From Bin127 sp965221625 (GTDB lineage: Bacteria; Chloroflexota; Dehalococcoidia; Lucifugimonadales; Lucifugimonadaceae), in contig OZ244903.1 of the NCBI GenBank assembly GCA_965221625.1, positions 2,046,001 to 2,110,000 of the forward strand: 64,000 bases of DNA, in the 5' to 3' direction. Below the pieces are notes generated by a model that had not been told where the DNA came from, searched no databases, and saw nothing but the letters and a program-made list of their open reading frames with translations. Below, piece after piece: positions 62,414 through 64,000 of this stretch (its first letter is position 1; every line of letters starts with the position of its first letter). A program made the position numbers and the translations under genes.

Positions 62414-64000
62414 CTATCGGAGGGGAGCCTTGGGTGTGTCGTCACGGAAGTAGACGTACGCGTCGACGTAACCGAGGTCGGTTGGCAACTCGCGATGGAA
62501 CCAGAAATCTGCAATCGGACGAAGCAAATCTCGATCCTTCAAGCCGCTATATATGTCTGCTGGTGTTTTGTCCTTGTACAACTCGGGGAACCACCACCTA
62601 AAGATCACATGTCGACCTTCGCCGAATCGATCTTTGAGTGAGTCCTTTACATTCTCGTTGTTCTTGGCGTTAACCAGAACAACCGTGCGTTCTTTGCTCA
62701 CAGTAGTTCCCTCGTCCTCCAACGAGATGTAACCGACGCCTTCCTGATCCCTGAAGTACCAAAGAACTGGCCACGAAAAGCCGTCGCGCGTGTCGATCGC
62801 CAAGCTGAATTCGCCTTTGTTCCATGCCAAGTCCCTCGCTTGACGTATCTCTTCCATGGTCTGGTGCAGGTCCGGCGTCGTCTGGGTGTAGATGAGCATG
62901 TCTTTAGGGGTGTCGCCGTGTTCATAAACGGCTAACATGCCGGCACGAATGGTGAAGGCGAACATCAACACTGTCAGCGCGATGCCGACGACTCCGAAAG
63001 TTTGATCAAACCCGCGCGCCCTGCCCCTTTGAACGAGCCACACGATGACAAGCGAACAAAAGGCGATTAACGACCACAACTCAAAGAAATACAACAAGTC
63101 GCCGGTTTGGGTGATGTCAACATTGGTGTAATGTTCGAAAAAGATTATTCGCCAAAAGGCAATGAGGAATAGAGGCGTCAGGACGACCATCACCCAACCG
63201 TATTGATAGATGACCGCCCGCCAATCTATGGTGAGGATTAGGTTTCCGATTCCCTTACCTGCGAGGAAGATGAACGGCACCGTCAGTTGCGCCAACAACC
63301 ACGGCATCTTCTCCCCGGCGATCGACAGCGCGCTGAAAAGGGCGAAGGCGTAGAAAACCAAGAACTGATGGAACTTCGAAGTCTGCAAAGTCAACGGGAC
63401 TGTGAGCAACGTCACGAAACCCAAAACGATGAACGGCAGAATAAGGATCGCGTGCGGCGGGTCGGCTGCCTTGTAGTAGAGCGTGTACATCAGCGTCGTA
63501 GCGATCGCGAAGCTGGTCACGCTGATGATGATCAAGCCAATTGATCGCCAACCCGACTTAATGGCGTAGTAAAGGGCGATGACCAGCGATGCCAGCATGG
63601 GTAAGAACTCGTAGACCGAGCCGAGGACGAAGTAGTAGTACCAAGGTTGGCTGCCTCGCCTGACGTCGTGTTGTGCGATCCAGTAACCGAGGGATTGCCA
63701 CACGCCGGTGATAATGCCCGGATAGTGGTTTCCGAAGTTGGTCATGATGACCGCGTATATCGCCCAAAATATCGCCAAACATACCCAGAATCGGCGCCAG
63801 TTCCAATATGCGCCGATGGCGACACCGATCGCAAATATCGTCAAAGTCGAAATTGCGGCGATCCAAGTCCCGGTGCCACCTTCCGGTGCGCCGGTCGCGA
63901 TCCCCGGTGTTCCCTCGACTGCCGCAAGAGTGACGCCGAATAGATGTTGGAACACGCTGAAACCGGCCGCGAAAAACGGTGCCGAAATCGCCGCGAGCAC
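62414..64000 (-). CDS. Agl23/TIGR03663-type membrane glycosyltransferase (partial, N-terminus beyond window)
   Basis: At least 528 residues; the frame is still open at base 64000, so the start lies outside. About ten hydrophobic segments form a polytopic N-terminal part, followed by a soluble C-terminal domain of about 170 residues with TTPDLHQTMEEIRQARDLAW and FSWPVLWYFRDQEGVGYISL. This layout and these segments match the TIGR03663 family (flippase activity-associated Agl23), common in archaea and Chloroflexi. The function is probably in envelope glycan or lipid assembly. Confidence 0.85.
   Translation of the reverse strand: MLAAISAPFFAAGFSVFQHLFGVTLAAVEGTPGIATGAPEGGTGTWIAAISTLTIFAIGVAIGAYWNWRRFWVCLAIFWAIYAVIMTNFGNHYPGIITGVWQSLGYWIAQHDVRRGSQPWYYYFVLGSVYEFLPMLASLVIALYYAIKSGWRSIGLIIISVTSFAIATTLMYTLYYKAADPPHAILILPFIVLGFVTLLTVPLTLQTSKFHQFLVFYAFALFSALSIAGEKMPWLLAQLTVPFIFLAGKGIGNLILTIDWRAVIYQYGWVMVVLTPLFLIAFWRIIFFEHYTNVDITQTGDLLYFFELWSLIAFCSLVIVWLVQRGRARGFDQTFGVVGIALTVLMFAFTIRAGMLAVYEHGDTPKDMLIYTQTTPDLHQTMEEIRQARDLAWNKGEFSLAIDTRDGFSWPVLWYFRDQEGVGYISLEDEGTTVSKERTVVLVNAKNNENVKDSLKDRFGEGRHVIFRWWFPELYKDKTPADIYSGLKDRDLLRPIADFWFHRELPTDLGYVDAYVYFRDDTPKAPLR

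Noticed and set aside
1..64000. CRISPR arrays, insertion sequences, phage genes
   Set aside because: No regularly spaced repeats, transposase motifs or phage structural genes were seen in either strand.

Overview
The window is a dense, ordinary-looking bacterial chromosome segment. GC is a little above 50 percent by eye. About 55 protein genes and three tRNA genes lie on both strands, with no gene-free stretch longer than about 200 bases. I see no phage, insertion sequence or CRISPR array. The mix of genes suggests a free-living, probably aerobic or facultative bacterium of the Chloroflexota (SAR202/Dehalococcoidia-like): an Agl23-type membrane glycosyltransferase, a NuoE/NuoF/FdhA-like trio, OdhA/OdhB, LutABC, a CbbQ/CbbO-like pair, and many TTG/GTG starts. 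The phylum is an inference from gene content, not a proof.

Layout. 1-4.9 kb (minus): coaE, then a translationally coupled MoxR/CbbQ ATPase, Nudix hydrolase and von Willebrand (CbbO/NorD-like) protein that runs off the left edge. 4.9-20.6 kb (mostly plus): selA, rarA, (ltaE minus), lspA, rluD-type synthase, gltX, rpsU, purQ, purL, miaB, nadA, and an ABC exporter with two tandemly duplicated permeases. 20.7-24.3 kb (minus): HAD phosphatase, tRNA-Ser(GCU), a DrrAB/NodIJ-like exporter and a fused MoaD-MoaE. 24.4-26 kb (plus): rpsP, khpA, yebC. 26-31.5 kb (minus): a redox and NAD-related run, nadC, dtd, an FmdB-type zinc ribbon, a DUF255 thioredoxin-domain protein and a thioredoxin-NHL protein. 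31.6-38 kb: RDD protein, epimerase, an FtsZ-like protein, an MmcB-like nuclease-fold protein, aminotransferase, methyltransferase, tRNA-Thr(CGU). 38.1-43.3 kb (plus): PAC2 protein, tyrA, aroA, gmk, glycerate kinase. 43.3-53.1 kb: lutCBA (minus), lhgO (plus), odhB and odhA (minus), aldo/keto reductase, tRNA-Sec. 53.3-58.9 kb (minus): trxA and the NuoG/FdhA-like, NuoF and NuoE genes. 59-64 kb (minus): SDR, FAD amine-oxidase-like protein, UPF0104 membrane protein and the Agl23-like protein, cut by the right edge.

The strongest observation is a selenocysteine system spread over the window. selA is at 4.9 kb and tRNA-Sec (anticodon UCA) at 53.1 kb. A selenoprotein hidden by an in-frame UGA lies between them. 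The thioredoxin-NHL gene appears to begin at 31311, just after its active site, but the same frame is open back to an ATG at 31476. The only interruption is a TGA at 31321-31323, exactly where the first cysteine of the CxxC motif belongs (...FWTYC-U-IDC...). A perfect 7-bp hairpin with a GU-containing loop lies 18 nt downstream of the UGA, as expected for a bacterial SECIS. Other items worth a look are an FtsZ homologue with a broken tubulin signature, an FdhA/NuoG-like subunit without the molybdenum-ligand Cys/Sec, an LspA with a C-terminal CxxC...CxxC tail, an OdhB lacking a recognisable subunit-binding domain, and a MoaD-MoaE fusion whose Gly-Gly tail is internal.
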